Source: Shinisaurus crocodilurus
Taxonomy: Eukaryota; Chordata; Lepidosauria; Squamata; Shinisauridae
Length of the DNA: 64,000 nucleotides
Assembly: GCA_021292165.1 (NCBI GenBank)
Contig: CM037879.1
Span: 16,205,525 to 16,269,524, forward strand
Reading direction: 5' to 3'
Shown here piece by piece: positions 63,961 through 64,000 of this stretch (its first letter is position 1; each line of letters starts with the position of its first letter). The notes below the pieces were generated by a model that saw nothing but the letters and a program-made list of their open reading frames with translations, searched no databases and was not told the origin of the DNA. The translations under genes were made by a program, and so were the position numbers.

Positions 63961-64000
63961 GATCAGGAGCAAATTATGGGAACCCAGAAACCCAATGCCA

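Noticed and set aside
1..64000. CRISPR array, operons or prokaryotic systems
   Set aside because: No regularly spaced direct repeats with unique spacers, no clustered co-directional long frames, and abundant vertebrate SINEs and LINEs.

Overview
This window looks like non-coding DNA from a squamate reptile (lizard or snake). The best evidence is at least six copies of a tRNA-headed SINE of the Sauria-SINE type: Pol III A and B boxes, a conserved body, and a tail ending in GGTATAAAT plus an (AATAAA)n-like run. These lie beside L2, CR1 and L1 LINE fragments, hAT-like and pogo/Tigger-like miniature transposons, retroviral or gypsy-type LTRs and many dinucleotide microsatellites. I see no complete host protein-coding gene, no rRNA, no functional tRNA gene, no CRISPR array and no prokaryotic gene organisation. 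The only hint of a host gene is a GC-rich, CpG-rich block at about 400-780, with a short candidate first exon on the minus strand. Part of that block is itself a palindromic repeat.

Layout. 0.4-0.8 kb: CpG-rich block. 1.7-5.5 kb: pogo-like MITE, two Sauria SINEs and an L2 3' end. 6.0-6.7 kb: remains of a gypsy-type LTR element with a gag fragment. 7.9-8.4 kb: composite MITE with perfect 25-bp terminal inverted repeats and a GC-rich interior. 9-11 kb: foldback elements. 13.6-16.7 kb: pogo-like copy, hAT copy, CR1, LTR-like block and a near-perfect hAT palindrome. 17-22 kb: SINE cluster, one SINE split by a solo LTR. 24-29.7 kb: CR1, a degraded SINE, a hAT element with a perfect 8-bp target duplication and an L2 3' end. 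30.5-32 kb: LINE reverse transcriptase open over about 430 codons. 32.8-33.5 kb: hAT MITE with an L1 3' end nested inside. 35-38.6 kb: pogo-like MITE, a 400-bp palindrome and a hAT-like element. 42.5-43.1 kb: second copy of the solo LTR. 43.9-44.9 kb: CR1 nested in CR1, then a tRNA-derived SINE. 45.8-46.3 kb: CpG-rich hAT MITE with a perfect 8-bp target duplication. 48 kb: short LINE 3' fragment between 68-bp direct repeats. 52.2-54.4 kb: nested MITEs and an L2 reverse transcriptase with a SINE inside. 55.5-64 kb: degraded L2, hAT, CR1 and more MITEs.

The sequences do not act together as a pathway. The window is a record of successive insertions, and many boundaries (target duplications, terminal inverted repeats, nesting order) can be read directly. 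I found no undescribed functional system. The most unusual items are the 68-bp duplication around a LINE fragment, the composite MITE at 7.9 kb, the CpG-rich hAT element at 45.8 kb, and an inverted pair of a 265-bp repeat 45 kb apart. Family names rest on remembered consensus features, not on a database search.
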